Source: Alphaproteobacteria bacterium | Lineage (GTDB): Bacteria; Pseudomonadota; Alphaproteobacteria; Rickettsiales; JABSSG01 | DNA: 64,000 nt | NCBI GenBank assembly: GCA_030426905.1 | Contig: JAUHXQ010000002.1 | Coordinates: forward strand, 186,001 to 250,000 | Direction of reading: 5' to 3' | Shown here: in pieces, positions 8,657-19,006 of the stretch | Layout of the letters: the number at the start of each line of letters is the position of its first letter | Position numbering within the stretch: the stretch's first letter is position 1 | Notes under the pieces: generated by a model | What the model was told of the DNA's origin: nothing | The model's input: only the letters and a program-made list of their open reading frames with translations | Database searches by the model: none | Position numbers and translations under genes: made by a program

Positions 8657-9826
8657 ATGCGAACTAAAATAGCAAAATGTTTCTTAGTTTCTTTAGTAAT
8701 GCTGCTGCCAGTGGTTACTTATACAATTATTGATAAAATAACTTCACCAAACTGTCATTTCCATTTACACAAGAAAAATCTTAATTTTTTAGAATTATTA
8801 AAACACGAAAAACTCATCTCTATTAACGAAAGAAGTTTTGAAGCAGCTGATAGGTCACTCAGAACCAAAAGAATAAAATATTTCAGAGATTTAGACCAAG
8901 ACAGTAATAATAAAGAGTTCAAAATCCCTCCTATAGTACATACAATATGGCTTACCCCAAAACATAATCCCAAAGAAGTATCACAAAAATATATTGATAA
9001 CCTAAAACACAACATGAGCATTTTCGCACAAGATGGTAGGAAATGGAAGTTTGTTTTATGGACAAATGACGAGTCTCTACTCCCAAATACAGTTAACCAG
9101 CTTAGAAGAGCTGGTTTTATCATTAAAGACATAAAATCCATCACCTCACAGGAGCCAGCCCTAGAAAAAATTATATATAGAGCTATAGACAAAGAGTTAT
9201 TCGCTACCAGCAGCGATAGCTTGAGATATTTAATCATGGCAAAATACGGTGGAGTTTATACGGACGTTGATATTAAATTATATGTACCTCTCACTAAATT
9301 AACAAAAACCTATGATTTTATTGCAGCAGTATCTTTTATTACAATAAACAACGGGTTTTTTGCTGCAAAACCAAAGCACGCAGTAATTAACGAAGTAATA
9401 CGCTTAGTAAATCGTAATTTCAAACTTACTAATGATAGTTTAGCGCCAGCATACCTAAATTATTGCTGCGATTTAGCAACTTTTGAATTATATGCAGTTG
9501 GCCCTTATGCATTTTCGATTGCTTTTTACAATGCTGCCCATTTAGATGGAAATAAAGATATTGTATTTGATCAAGGAGATTTTTTTTCGCATCATACATA
9601 TAAAACAAAGCATATTCCTGTAGCTAGTGACTATAACTCAAATACCATGCCAGTATTTGCTTCGCAGAGTTTTTCTAACTCATGGATTACAAAAGATCAC
9701 TATAACTCCTACCCTTCTCGCAAAAACAAAACACCATTAAACCAGCAAAAATACGTGTATGACCTACTAAAAACAGACAATAATTTTACGCGAACTAAAG
9801 AGAATTTGACTTTTCAATCTAACTAA
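8657..9826 (+). CDS. Membrane-anchored DXD glycosyltransferase (TcdA/TcdB-like fold)
   Basis: The 389-residue product has an N-terminal hydrophobic segment (about residues 10-28, FLVSLVMLLPVVTYTII) acting as signal or anchor. The catalytic domain follows: IPPIVHTIWLTPKHNP at about 95, then SSDSLRYLIMAKYGGVYTDVD with the metal-binding DXD at Asp203-Val-Asp205. This arrangement is that of sugar-nucleotide transferases with a DXD motif (Gly_transf_sug), the fold shared by Och1 and the glucosylating domain of large clostridial toxins. The donor sugar and acceptor cannot be read from sequence. A related domain ends the gene at 53127-55781, where the motif is DIN. The position between accessory genes and the pcc operon suggests an acquired gene; an effector or surface-glycan role is possible. 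Confidence 0.85.
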   Translation: MRTKIAKCFLVSLVMLLPVVTYTIIDKITSPNCHFHLHKKNLNFLELLKHEKLISINERSFEAADRSLRTKRIKYFRDLDQDSNNKEFKIPPIVHTIWLTPKHNPKEVSQKYIDNLKHNMSIFAQDGRKWKFVLWTNDESLLPNTVNQLRRAGFIIKDIKSITSQEPALEKIIYRAIDKELFATSSDSLRYLIMAKYGGVYTDVDIKLYVPLTKLTKTYDFIAAVSFITINNGFFAAKPKHAVINEVIRLVNRNFKLTNDSLAPAYLNYCCDLATFELYAVGPYAFSIAFYNAAHLDGNKDIVFDQGDFFSHHTYKTKHIPVASDYNSNTMPVFASQSFSNSWITKDHYNSYPSRKNKTPLNQQKYVYDLLKTDNNFTRTKENLTFQSN

Positions 9827-9867
9827 ACTAGATTAAAATTCACTTTTTAATTTTGATTTTCGTATAT

Positions 9868-11469
9868 ATGAAAACTTTAACCAGTTCGCCTTTGACAAAT
9901 AACGGTAGTCACGATACCAAAACACATAAAGCTTCTGTCAACACTATAGAGACAGCTCTAAATCATAAACGTAGAGAAGCAATAATGGGTGGAGGTAGTA
10001 AAAAAATATCTATTCAACATGCAAAAGGTAAATTAACAGCAAGAGAAAGGTTAGAAGTTTTATTAGATCCAGATTCCTTTGAAGAACATGGAATGTTTGT
10101 TGAGCATCGGTGCCATAATTTTGCTATGGAAGAAAACAAACCCCCAGGGGACGGGGTAATAACTGGTTTTGGTACTATCAACGGTAGGAATGTTTGTATT
10201 TACAGCCAAGATTTCACTATTATGGGTGGTTCTCTTAGCGAAACCAATGCTAAAAAAATCTGTAGAGTCATGGATATTGCAGCAAAAATTGGAGCACCTA
10301 TCATAGGGATCAATGACTCAGGTGGAGCACGAATACAAGAAGGAGTTGATTCTCTTAGTGGCTATGGAGAAATTTTTCAACGCAACGTCAATTACTCAGG
10401 GGTTATACCACAAATTTCATTGATAATGGGACCTTGTGCCGGAGGAGCAGTATACTCACCTGCCCTAACAGACTTTACTATCATGGTTGAAGATTCATCC
10501 TATATGTTTGTTACTGGCCCTGATGTTGTAAAAACTGTTACTCATGAGAATGTTACTCAAGAAGAATTAGGAGGAGCATCTGTACATGCAAGCAAAAGCG
10601 GAGTAGCTCATGTTACTTTTGCAAATGATATACATGCTTTGTTACAAACCAGAAGATTATTAAATTTATTACCTTTATCTAATAGATGTAATGTTCCTAG
10701 AAGAAGCACGACTGACTCTCCTGATCGCGTTGCAATGTCATTAAAAACTCTAGTCCCTCAGGACTCCAATAAACCTTATGACATGAAAGAGTTGGTACAT
10801 ACTATTATTGATGAAGGAGATTTTTTTGAAATACAGCCAGAATTTGCTAAAAATTTAATTATAGGCTTTGCTACTATGGAAGGGCGTAGCGTAGGAATTG
10901 TAGCAAATCAACCATTACACCTTGCAGGATGCTTGGATATTGAAGCATCACTAAAGGGAGCAAGATTTATTAGATTCTGCGACGCATTTAATATCCCAAT
11001 CATATCCTTAGTAGATGTTCCTGGCTTTCTGCCTGGCACTGCGCAAGAACATAATGGTATTATTAAACACGGAGCAAAATTACTCTATGCATACGCAGAA
11101 GCAACTGTACCAAAAATCACTGTTATTACAAGAAAAGCATATGGTGGCGCTTATATTGTAATGAATTCAAAACACCTAAAAGGAGATATCAATTATGCGT
11201 GGCCAAATTCTGAAATAGCAGTAATGGGAGCCAAAGGCGCTGTAGAAGTTTTATTTAAGAGACAAAACCTTAGTGAGGCCGATATTGCAAAAAAAATATC
11301 TGAATATCAAGAGAGATTTGCTTCTCCCCTAATAGCTGCTGCTAGAGGCTATATCGATGACGTAATTAAACCACAAAATACACGCTGGAAAATATGCTAT
11401 GCATTAAAAATGCTACAAAATAAGAAAGTTGATACTCCGTGGCGTAAGCACGATAATTTACCATTATAA
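9868..11469 (+). CDS. pccB: Propionyl-CoA carboxylase beta subunit
   Basis: PccB is the carboxyltransferase that moves CO2 from biotin to propionyl-CoA, giving methylmalonyl-CoA for entry into the TCA cycle. The 533-residue length is normal. Visible conserved blocks are [20 protein letters not shown] (about 53-72), the acyl-CoA oxyanion glycines in [16 protein letters not shown] and [17 protein letters not shown], and in the C-terminal half [18 protein letters not shown] and [15 protein letters not shown]. The frame could extend to a TTG at 9853 but ATG 9868 is the natural start. pccA follows after 15 bp, so the two form an operon encoding the complete enzyme. Confidence 0.96.
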   Translation: MKTLTSSPLTNNGSHDTKTHKASVNTIETALNHKRREAIMGGGSKKISIQHAKGKLTARERLEVLLDPDSFEEHGMFVEHRCHNFAMEENKPPGDGVITGFGTINGRNVCIYSQDFTIMGGSLSETNAKKICRVMDIAAKIGAPIIGINDSGGARIQEGVDSLSGYGEIFQRNVNYSGVIPQISLIMGPCAGGAVYSPALTDFTIMVEDSSYMFVTGPDVVKTVTHENVTQEELGGASVHASKSGVAHVTFANDIHALLQTRRLLNLLPLSNRCNVPRRSTTDSPDRVAMSLKTLVPQDSNKPYDMKELVHTIIDEGDFFEIQPEFAKNLIIGFATMEGRSVGIVANQPLHLAGCLDIEASLKGARFIRFCDAFNIPIISLVDVPGFLPGTAQEHNGIIKHGAKLLYAYAEATVPKITVITRKAYGGAYIVMNSKHLKGDINYAWPNSEIAVMGAKGAVEVLFKRQNLSEADIAKKISEYQERFASPLIAAARGYIDDVIKPQNTRWKICYALKMLQNKKVDTPWRKHDNLPL

Positions 11470-11484
11470 CAGAGAGAGAAGGTT

Positions 11485-13515
11485 ATGAAAAACAGGCTGT
11501 TTGATAAAATACTTATTGCTAACAGAGGAGAAATCGCAGTACGCATTATCAAAACTCTTAAGAAATTAGGTATAAAATCAATTGCAGTATACTCAGAATC
11601 AGACACCAATGCATTGCATGTTGATATGGCCGATGAAGCTATATTTATTGGTAACTCGCCAGCGACAGATAGTTACTTAGCAATAGATCATTTAATAGCA
11701 GCAGTTAGAAAAAGTGGTGCACAAGCAGTGCATCCAGGTTATGGGTTTCTATCAGAAAATTATTTATTTGCTCGTGAATTAGAAAAAGAGAAAGTAACTT
11801 TTATTGGTCCTGATAAAGAAGCAATTCGTGTCATGGGTGATAAGATTGAAGCGAAAAAAATTGCGGATAACGCAGGAGTAAATACTGTACCAGGTTATCT
11901 TGGAGTTATTGAAGATGCTCGCAAGGCAGTAAAAATTGCACAAAAAATTGGCTTTCCAGTAATGGTAAAGGCTGCTGCTGGAGGTGGAGGCAGAGGAATG
12001 CGAGTAGTACGCAACAAAGAAGAAATGGAAGATGCTTTCACTTCAGCATCTAATGAGGCTAAAAACAGCTTTAGTGATGATCGAGTTTTTATCGAAAAAT
12101 ACATAACAAATCCAAGACATATAGAAATACAAATCCTTGCTGACAAACATGGTAATGTAGTATGTTTAGGAGAGAGAGAATGCTCTATCCAGAGACATCA
12201 TCAAAAAATTATTGAAGAAGCGCCTAGCCCTTTTATTTCTGATAAAACCAGAAATTTAATGTACAAGCAGTCCAAAAAATTGGTTAAAAAAATTGGTTAT
12301 TATTCTGCCGGTACAGTTGAATTCATTGTTGACAGTAAGCAAAATTTTTATTTCATGGAAATGAATACAAGATTACAAGTAGAACATTGTGTTACAGAGC
12401 TTATTTATAATATTGATCTTGTAGAATATATGCTTAAAGTTGCAGCTGGTCATAAGCTTGATCTAACGCAGGAAAATATTAAATCACATGGTTGGGCTAT
12501 AGAGTCTAGAATATGCGCAGAAGATCCAAGTCGTGGGTTTTTGCCTTCTAGTGGACGAATCACTAACTATCAAGAGCCTCCTCGTAACGCACAAATCAGA
12601 GTCGATAGTGGTATAGATGAAGGAGTCGAAGTAAGCATGTTCTACGATCAGATGATCTCAAAATTGTGTGTACATGCTAATACAAGGAAAGAAGCAATTA
12701 ATTTAATGACTAAGGCTTTAGGAGAGTACATTATCAATGGTATCTCTAATAATATTAGTTTCTTGCAAGCTATTTTTACACATCCTAAGTTCATTGATGG
12801 AGATATTTCCACAAATTTTATTGATCAAGAATATCCAGAGGGATTTTTAGGAGCAGAAATCACTTCTGAAATCACTACAATTTTCTTAGCAATAGCAATT
12901 TATGTACATATGGCTGAGTCAATAAGAACAGCTGGTATTAGTGATAGTAGTCCAGATCAGGTGCGTAAAGTTGGCACTAGGTGGGTAGTAAACGTAGATA
13001 ACTCCTCTTACACTGTAATAATAAAGCCTGTAATTGGAGGTTACAATATTCGCTACGAAAGTAATAGAATTAATATAAGAAGTAAGTGGAATTTAGGCGA
13101 GAACCCATTACGTGGAGAAGTAAATGGCCAATCAGTTACTGCAATAGTAGATCCGGTACAAAACGGTTATAAAATTACCTACGCAGCACGATCGACCATT
13201 GTTTACGTTAGGTCACCAAGAACAGCAGAGCTTGAGCAATTCATGCTGAAAAAGGATAATAGCAAAGCTAAAAAATCTCTTAAAGCTCCTTTAGCAGGAA
13301 AAATTGTAAAAATATTTGTCGAAAAAGGGCAAGAAATTAAAATAGGTCAAAAGCTACTAATAATTGAAGCTATGAAAATGGAAAATATCATTTCGTCAGA
13401 AGTGAAGGGAAAAGTTAAAGAAATAAATATAAAAGAAGGCGAAGAAGTATCTGTAGATCAAACACTAATAGAGTTTGATTTCGAAAACAATAAAGATACA
13501 GGCTCTAAAGATTAA
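11485..13515 (+). CDS. pccA: Propionyl-CoA carboxylase alpha (biotin carboxylase) subunit
   Basis: PccA carries the biotin carboxylase and the biotin carrier. Its 676 residues show the BC N-domain (KILIANRGEIAVRIIKTLKK), the ATP-grasp glycine loop (KAAAGGGGRGMRVV), the catalytic EMNTRLQVEHCVTE segment, and a C-terminal biotinyl domain with the target Lys in EAMKMENII (about residue 632). Between them is the BT region that joins alpha to beta subunits in propionyl-CoA carboxylases. A GAGAAGG ribosome binding site precedes the ATG. It lies 15 bp after pccB. A biotin ligase is needed for function but is not in the window. Confidence 0.96.
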   Translation: MKNRLFDKILIANRGEIAVRIIKTLKKLGIKSIAVYSESDTNALHVDMADEAIFIGNSPATDSYLAIDHLIAAVRKSGAQAVHPGYGFLSENYLFARELEKEKVTFIGPDKEAIRVMGDKIEAKKIADNAGVNTVPGYLGVIEDARKAVKIAQKIGFPVMVKAAAGGGGRGMRVVRNKEEMEDAFTSASNEAKNSFSDDRVFIEKYITNPRHIEIQILADKHGNVVCLGERECSIQRHHQKIIEEAPSPFISDKTRNLMYKQSKKLVKKIGYYSAGTVEFIVDSKQNFYFMEMNTRLQVEHCVTELIYNIDLVEYMLKVAAGHKLDLTQENIKSHGWAIESRICAEDPSRGFLPSSGRITNYQEPPRNAQIRVDSGIDEGVEVSMFYDQMISKLCVHANTRKEAINLMTKALGEYIINGISNNISFLQAIFTHPKFIDGDISTNFIDQEYPEGFLGAEITSEITTIFLAIAIYVHMAESIRTAGISDSSPDQVRKVGTRWVVNVDNSSYTVIIKPVIGGYNIRYESNRINIRSKWNLGENPLRGEVNGQSVTAIVDPVQNGYKITYAARSTIVYVRSPRTAELEQFMLKKDNSKAKKSLKAPLAGKIVKIFVEKGQEIKIGQKLLIIEAMKMENIISSEVKGKVKEINIKEGEEVSVDQTLIEFDFENNKDTGSKD

Positions 13516-13667
13516 AGAACTAAGGAAAAAGCTTGATCAAAACTGTATTAACATTAAAAATAATTTAGAAACTCATTAGCTTATGGAAAATTTAAACTAG
13601 CCCAGCTATAGTAAACTTATAACGAACAAGCTATAATAGATGAATCACAAGCCACAAAAGACCTCAT

Positions 13668-14720
13668 ATGTCAAAAATTGAAACTATTACTAGTAAAGAA
13701 CAACTTGATCAAAGTGATTATAAAGAGTTAATACATGATTCACTAACTCGCATTAGACCTTATATTAAAAATACTTCAATTATCTCTTCATCACTTTTAA
13801 ATAATTTTTTAGGTCATGAAATCTATTTTAAATTAGAAACTCTACAAAAAACAGGATCTTTCAAAATACGAGGTATATTAAATAGCTTATTGAAGTTAAA
13901 ACAGCAGAATAAAAAAATGCCTAAAAAAATAGTAACATACAGCACTGGCAATCATGCTATTGCTTTATCTTGGGCAGCATCTAATTTATTTTCTATTGAG
14001 ACAGAAATATATTTACCAAGTTTTACTTCAGAGGTAAAACGTAAAATAGTTGATTTTTATAGCAATAAAGTTATCCTAACAGAAACAAGAGCAGAAGCAG
14101 AAATACGTGCTTCAGAAGCAGCAAAAGAGAATGGTCATATTCTTATTCCTCCCTCTGATCACGATGATATTATTACTGGCGCAGGAACAGCAGCATACGA
14201 GGTTTTTACCGAAATTGCAGATATTGACGCTATCTTTATCCCAATTGGAGGAGGAAGTTTGGCTTCTGGAACTTTGCTTGCAAAACAAAGTTTTTCACCT
14301 AAAACAAAAGTTTTTGCAGGAGAACCTAAGACTGCGAATGATGCATCGATATCTTATAAAACCGGGAAAATATTTAAATTTGAGAACTCACCTGAAACCG
14401 TTGCAGATGGAGCTAGAACACTTAAAATAAGCGATAGAATTTTTCAGTATATAAAGCAGCTAGATGGTATTTACGAAATTTCAGAACGAGAAATATTTTA
14501 CTGGACAAATTGGTTTACTCATTTAACAAAAATCACATGTGAACCAACAAGTACCCTTGCAATAGCAGCAGCATATCGTTTTTTAAAAAAACAGAATACA
14601 AAAAAACGTGTAGTGGTTATAATATCCGGAGGAAACTTAAATCAAGATACATATCAAAAAATATGGGCAAAAAATTATCTAGATGTTTTTCCAAACAAAT
14701 TTAATTATGAAGAAGAATAA
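13668..14720 (+). CDS. PLP-dependent threonine/serine dehydratase-like enzyme
   Basis: The 350-residue product is a fold-type II PLP enzyme of the threonine dehydratase/serine racemase group, which removes water and ammonia from threonine or serine or racemises serine. The Schiff-base Lys is in LQKTGSFKIRGILNSL (Lys about 64), the cofactor-binding STGNHAIALSWAA follows, and the phosphate-binding glycine loop is PIGGGSLASG. The C-terminus VVIISGGNLN binds the pyridine nitrogen. It lacks the C-terminal ACT domain of biosynthetic IlvA, so a catabolic dehydratase or a racemase is more likely; the exact reaction cannot be set from sequence. znuA follows after 18 bp, starting a plus-strand run that continues to 17086. 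Confidence 0.85.
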   Translation: MSKIETITSKEQLDQSDYKELIHDSLTRIRPYIKNTSIISSSLLNNFLGHEIYFKLETLQKTGSFKIRGILNSLLKLKQQNKKMPKKIVTYSTGNHAIALSWAASNLFSIETEIYLPSFTSEVKRKIVDFYSNKVILTETRAEAEIRASEAAKENGHILIPPSDHDDIITGAGTAAYEVFTEIADIDAIFIPIGGGSLASGTLLAKQSFSPKTKVFAGEPKTANDASISYKTGKIFKFENSPETVADGARTLKISDRIFQYIKQLDGIYEISEREIFYWTNWFTHLTKITCEPTSTLAIAAAYRFLKKQNTKKRVVVIISGGNLNQDTYQKIWAKNYLDVFPNKFNYEEE

Positions 14721-14738
14721 CAAACTAATGAGGACTTT

Positions 14739-15629
14739 ATGAAACAACATATAATCAAATTTTTAACAGTTATAACGATTATATTTTCAACGATATTATC
14801 TAGTAATGCGCAAGAATTAAAAATACTTGTAACCATTACTCCATTATATAGTTTAGTTGCAAATGTATCTAACAATTTTAATAAGATAGACTTGCTAATA
14901 GACCCTAACGCTTCCCCGCATCATTATCATCTAAAACCTTCAGATGTAAAAAAAATCCAAGATGCAGATGTTATATTTGCTGTTGGTAAAAATTTTGAAG
15001 AATTTTTATTCAGCAACTTGAGCGAAGATGAATTAGGAAAAATAATACCTCTAGCAGATACCGATGCTCTAAAATTACTACCAGTACGTAACCAAAAAGA
15101 TGATCTCAATATTGATTTGCATTTTTGGGGTAGTCCTCATAACGCAAGAGTAATAGCAACTAAAGTAGCTACAGTTCTTAGCGAGTTTAACCCAGAAAAT
15201 AAAGATAATTATTTAGCAAATGCTACTACAACTATCGAAAAAATTGATGAAATGGATAAAAAAATTAAATCAATCTTAGCACCAGTACAGCATGAAAAAT
15301 TTGTAGTATCACATGATGGGTATCAGTATTTTGAAGAATATTATGGCTTACATAATGTGGGCACTTTAGATATACATCATGGCAGGTATGGTGCAAAAAC
15401 GGTAGAACGCATTTCAGAGATCATTAAAAACGAGAAAGTGAAGTGCATTTTCTCTGAGCCACAGGATTCATCAAATGCAGTACAGAAAATTGCAGAAAAC
15501 ACTGGTACAAAAGTAGGTTTTCTTGATATCGAAGGTGAAGGATTATCAGGAAAGACCAAGCCGCAAGACTCATATTTTGTAATGATGGAAGATAATGCCA
15601 AGAATTTTTCCGCTTGTTTTAAGAAGTAA
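14739..15629 (+). CDS. znuA: Zinc ABC transporter periplasmic binding protein
   Basis: This is a 296-residue cluster A-I metal-binding lipoprotein-type receptor delivering Zn2+ (possibly Mn2+) to an inner-membrane ABC transporter. A signal peptide (about 1-24, cleavage near SSNAQ) is followed by LVTITPLYSLVANV and the metal ligands: His in DPNASPHHYHLKPSD, His in DLHFWGSPHNARV, His in VVSHDGYQYFEEYYGL, and a C-terminal acidic residue near FLDIEGEG. The charged His-rich loop often present in ZnuA is short or absent. The permease and ATPase (znuB, znuC) are not adjacent, as is common in Rickettsiales. An alpha/beta-hydrolase gene follows after 33 bp with its own GAGAGGG ribosome binding site. 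Confidence 0.9.
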   Translation: MKQHIIKFLTVITIIFSTILSSNAQELKILVTITPLYSLVANVSNNFNKIDLLIDPNASPHHYHLKPSDVKKIQDADVIFAVGKNFEEFLFSNLSEDELGKIIPLADTDALKLLPVRNQKDDLNIDLHFWGSPHNARVIATKVATVLSEFNPENKDNYLANATTTIEKIDEMDKKIKSILAPVQHEKFVVSHDGYQYFEEYYGLHNVGTLDIHHGRYGAKTVERISEIIKNEKVKCIFSEPQDSSNAVQKIAENTGTKVGFLDIEGEGLSGKTKPQDSYFVMMEDNAKNFSACFKK

Positions 15630-15662
15630 AATTATTAGCTATTAGGCATCAGAGAGGGTTAT

Positions 15663-16523
15663 ATGTCAAAAAAAATCGCTATTAGTGAAAATTATTCACA
15701 ATATACAACACATGATGGAGTTAAAGTTCATTATTTAGATATTGGACAAGGTCCTGCAATATTATTTGGTCACAGTTACTTATGGAATCATCAAATGTGG
15801 CAAGAACAAGTAGCAACTCTCTCAAGCCAATATAGATGTATAGTGCCAGATTTGTGGGGTCATGGAAAATCTGGTCCACTTCCTAAATCTTACGAGTCTA
15901 TCGAAGATTTAGCAAGTTCTTATCATCAATTTATGGAAAAAATTGGCATCAATACATATATAATTGTTGGGCTCTCAGTTGGAGGCATGTGGGGAACTCA
16001 TCTTGCTTCTCTTTACCCTCAAAAAGTTAAAGGTTTAGTAATCATGGATAGTTACTTAGGTATAGAGCAGGAAGAAACAAAGCAGCAATATCTAGACCTT
16101 ATTAACATGGTAAAAAATGGTTTCACAGAAAATGTTGCAAAAAATGTTGCCCCTCTTTTTTTTAAAACTAATGATCCAGATAAGATACTTATAGAAGAAT
16201 GTGAAAAAAATTTAATGAAGTTTGATAAAACTACGCAAATACCCTCCATTGTTAAGTTAGGAAAGATTATCTTTAACAGACCTGATGCAATGAGTAAACT
16301 AATAGATATAAAAAATGCAGGCGTTCACATAGAAATAGTAGTAGGAGAAAAAGATGGACCACGCCCCCCTAGTGAAGCTGAAGAAATGGCAAATCTTATA
16401 GGAAAAATTTCTATTAAAATTAAAGATGCAGGACATATTCCAACTGTTGAACAACCTAAAGAAACTACAACCATTTTGGCTGGTATTATTAAAGACATGG
16501 TTACTGTAAACGATGAGCTATAA
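15663..16523 (+). CDS. Alpha/beta-fold hydrolase
   Basis: This 286-residue cytosolic enzyme has the alpha/beta-hydrolase fold. The oxyanion region is ILFGHSYLWNHQMWQEQV, the nucleophile elbow is VGLSVGGMWG (Ser about 107), the acid is probably Asp in VVGEKDGPRPP, and the catalytic His is in KDAGHIPTVEQP. The pattern is close to esterases and haloperoxidase-like hydrolases acting on small esters or lactones; the substrate cannot be predicted. No signal peptide. It lies between znuA and an acetyltransferase gene in one plus-strand run, with 20 bp before the next gene. Confidence 0.88.
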   Translation: MSKKIAISENYSQYTTHDGVKVHYLDIGQGPAILFGHSYLWNHQMWQEQVATLSSQYRCIVPDLWGHGKSGPLPKSYESIEDLASSYHQFMEKIGINTYIIVGLSVGGMWGTHLASLYPQKVKGLVIMDSYLGIEQEETKQQYLDLINMVKNGFTENVAKNVAPLFFKTNDPDKILIEECEKNLMKFDKTTQIPSIVKLGKIIFNRPDAMSKLIDIKNAGVHIEIVVGEKDGPRPPSEAEEMANLIGKISIKIKDAGHIPTVEQPKETTTILAGIIKDMVTVNDEL

Positions 16524-16543
16524 TATAAAGTATCCTTCCTATA

Positions 16544-17086
16544 ATGAGAATAATTGAAACAGCAAGATTAACTCTCAGAACTTGGAAGAAGAAAGACGCT
16601 GATGCATATTTTCTGATTAATCAAGATCCAAAAGTTCTTGAGTTTTTGCCTGGTCCTTTAACTATAGAAAAAATATATGAATTTATTGACAGATGCAATA
16701 TCCAACAAAAAAGATATGGATATACATTATGGGCAACAGAGTTAAAGGAAACCGATGAGCTCATAGGATTTATTGGTCTTAACTATACAGACTGGAAAGC
16801 TCATTTTACTCCCGCTGTTGAAATTGGATGGCGCCTAGGATCTCAATATTGGGGAAAAGGTTACGCAACGGAGGGTGCTAAAGCTGCATTAGATTATGGA
16901 TTTAATAAATGTGGATTGAAAGAGATAGTTTCTTTTACTGTACCAGACAACAAGCGTTCTATAAAGCTTATGGAAAGATTAAACTTAAAACAAGATTTTA
17001 AAGGTGATTTCATTCATCCTAAATTACCAACGAACCATAGATTGTCTAAGCATGTTTTATATAGAATTAGAAAGAAGGATTATTAG
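16544..17086 (+). CDS. GNAT family N-acetyltransferase (RimJ/RimL type)
   Basis: The 180-residue product is a GCN5-related acetyltransferase of the RimJ/RimL-like group. Visible marks are the opening IIETARLTLRTWKKKDADAY, the acetyl-CoA binding strand and P-loop VEIGWRLGSQYWGKGYATEG (about 95-114), and the C-terminal VPDNKRSIKLMERLNL. The family acetylates N-terminal amines of ribosomal proteins or small amines; which applies here is not visible. It ends the plus-strand run and is convergent with the ABC-F gene, with an 89-bp gap holding no convincing terminator. Confidence 0.88.
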   Translation: MRIIETARLTLRTWKKKDADAYFLINQDPKVLEFLPGPLTIEKIYEFIDRCNIQQKRYGYTLWATELKETDELIGFIGLNYTDWKAHFTPAVEIGWRLGSQYWGKGYATEGAKAALDYGFNKCGLKEIVSFTVPDNKRSIKLMERLNLKQDFKGDFIHPKLPTNHRLSKHVLYRIRKKDY

Positions 17087-17175
17087 GTTTTATTGACATG
17101 AGTATCTAAAATTTCTGAGAATATCTTCCTACATATAGACATGAATCCAGGAAAACACTAGACGTTATCTCTGTT

Positions 17176-18777
17176 TTATTCTTCAAAAAATTTACTATAC
17201 TTCTCTCGAAATTCAGGAAATTTCCCAGTAAAATCAACAAAACCTCTGCCATATAAAAATATAATTCTATTGGCAATTTTTGTGATAAAATTTCTATCAT
17301 GACTAACAAAAATAACTGTTCCTTCAAATTTTTTCAAAGACTTTGCTAAAGAAACTCTACTCTCAAGATCTAAATGGTTAGTGGGTTCATCTAGTAGCAT
17401 TAGATTTGGTTTCTCAAGAAAAACCTTTGCAAATAATAATCTAGTTGCTTCACCACCGCTGAGAACAGACACTGGCTTATGCACATCATCTTGCCCTAAC
17501 AACATCTTTCCCAAAGCCCCTCTTATTTTTTCATGGACAAAAATATTGGTAGCATTCATTAGCCAGTTCATAGCAGTTGCATCTCCCTGAATTAAATCAT
17601 GATGATCTTGAGCAAAATATGCTTTCTTTATATTGTATCCCCATTTGATACTTCCTTTTGATGGCTTGATAATATCAAGAACTGTTTTGAGTAAGGTGGA
17701 TTTACCGATCCCATTTTGTCCTAAAACAGCAATTTTTTCTCCTCTATGTATTTTACAAGACAGATTTTGAAATAAATTTTTTTCAGCAAATTTTTGAGAT
17801 AATTGTTCAATTTCTAGTACTTCACGTCCAGATTTATGCTCTTGTTCAAATGCAAAAACTGGAGCTACTCTTGAAGTTTTGATAATTTCTGGCATTTCTA
17901 TTTTTTGTAATTTTTTCTCTCGTGATAAAGCTTGTCTAGATCTGGATGCAGAAGCTCGAAACTTTTCAACAAACTCCAAGTCCTTCTGCATCTTTTTTTC
18001 AATAGTGTTTTTTTGATGTTCTTTCTGTTCTATAACTAACTGTTTCTCTTTAACGAATTTATCATAGTTAAGAGGATACAATGTGATTGTTTGATAATCT
18101 ACATCGAGAATGTTGTTACAAACTGAATTGATGAAGTCATGATCATGTGATACTAGAACTAAAATTCCCTTATATTTTTTTAATAAAAAAGTTTCTAACC
18201 ACTGTATGGAGAGGATATCCAGGTGGTTTGTTGGCTCGTCTAATAGCAGCAAATCAGGATTACTAAATAGACATTGCGCCAACAATACCCTAATCTTATA
18301 ACCACCAGAAAGTTTTTTCAGCGGCTCTCTATAATATGCCTCATCTATACCAAGACCATGAAGAATAGTTTCAGCTATTGACTCTGCTTCATAACCATCA
18401 TTTTCAGCAATAATTGCTTCTAACTCAGCAATTCTATAACCTTCTTCATCTGTATTATCTGCTTTGCTTATTAATAGTTCCTGTTCTTGCTTGGCATCCC
18501 ATAATTCTTTATTACCCTGAATTACTACATCAATAATTGTAGCATTTTCATATTTAAACTGATCTTGTTTTAGCGTACCAACTCGTAAATTTTTAGGTAA
18601 AACAATTTCACCTTTACTAGTTTCTTCCTCGTCTAGCATTAGCTTCATAAGAGTAGATTTACCAACGCCGTTTGCTCCTACAAGGCCGTATTTATTTCCC
18701 TGTTTTAAAGTAAAATTGACATTGTTAAACAGCTCTTTAGCACCGTAATGCATAAATAGATTTTTAAATATAATCAT
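17176..18777 (-). CDS. ABC-F family ATPase, YbiT-like
   Basis: This 533-residue protein has two ABC ATPase domains in one chain and no membrane segment, which defines ABC-F translation factors that bind the ribosomal E site. The first Walker A is GANGVGKST (about 35-43), with signature LSGGYKIR and Walker B LLLLDEPTNHLDI; the second is GQNGIGKST with LSGGEATR and LMLLDEPTNHLDL. The linker between the domains is highly charged. The opening MIIFKNLFMHYGAKELFNNV and the motif RVGTLKQDQF match YbiT rather than EttA or Uup. It is transcribed alone, convergent with the GNAT gene. The precise role of YbiT-type factors in translation is not settled. Confidence 0.9.
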   Translation of the reverse strand: MIIFKNLFMHYGAKELFNNVNFTLKQGNKYGLVGANGVGKSTLMKLMLDEEETSKGEIVLPKNLRVGTLKQDQFKYENATIIDVVIQGNKELWDAKQEQELLISKADNTDEEGYRIAELEAIIAENDGYEAESIAETILHGLGIDEAYYREPLKKLSGGYKIRVLLAQCLFSNPDLLLLDEPTNHLDILSIQWLETFLLKKYKGILVLVSHDHDFINSVCNNILDVDYQTITLYPLNYDKFVKEKQLVIEQKEHQKNTIEKKMQKDLEFVEKFRASASRSRQALSREKKLQKIEMPEIIKTSRVAPVFAFEQEHKSGREVLEIEQLSQKFAEKNLFQNLSCKIHRGEKIAVLGQNGIGKSTLLKTVLDIIKPSKGSIKWGYNIKKAYFAQDHHDLIQGDATAMNWLMNATNIFVHEKIRGALGKMLLGQDDVHKPVSVLSGGEATRLLFAKVFLEKPNLMLLDEPTNHLDLESRVSLAKSLKKFEGTVIFVSHDRNFITKIANRIIFLYGRGFVDFTGKFPEFREKYSKFFEE

Positions 18778-19006
18778 AGAATTCCTAGTAATAATTAATT
18801 TTTATGTAAAAAAGAGATTATAAATTAGCCAGAGACAGCAGCTAAGCTGTTAAAATAAGTAGCAAAGAAATAGCGTTAGTGATGAACTTGAGCATTATTA
18901 TTGTTAGTTACTAATTATAATCTATCACGAATTTTTCTGTGCTCAAGGAAAATCTTTACGAATACCTAACTGAGTTATAAAGTGAAAGTTGGTTAAAAAT
19001 AAAAAA

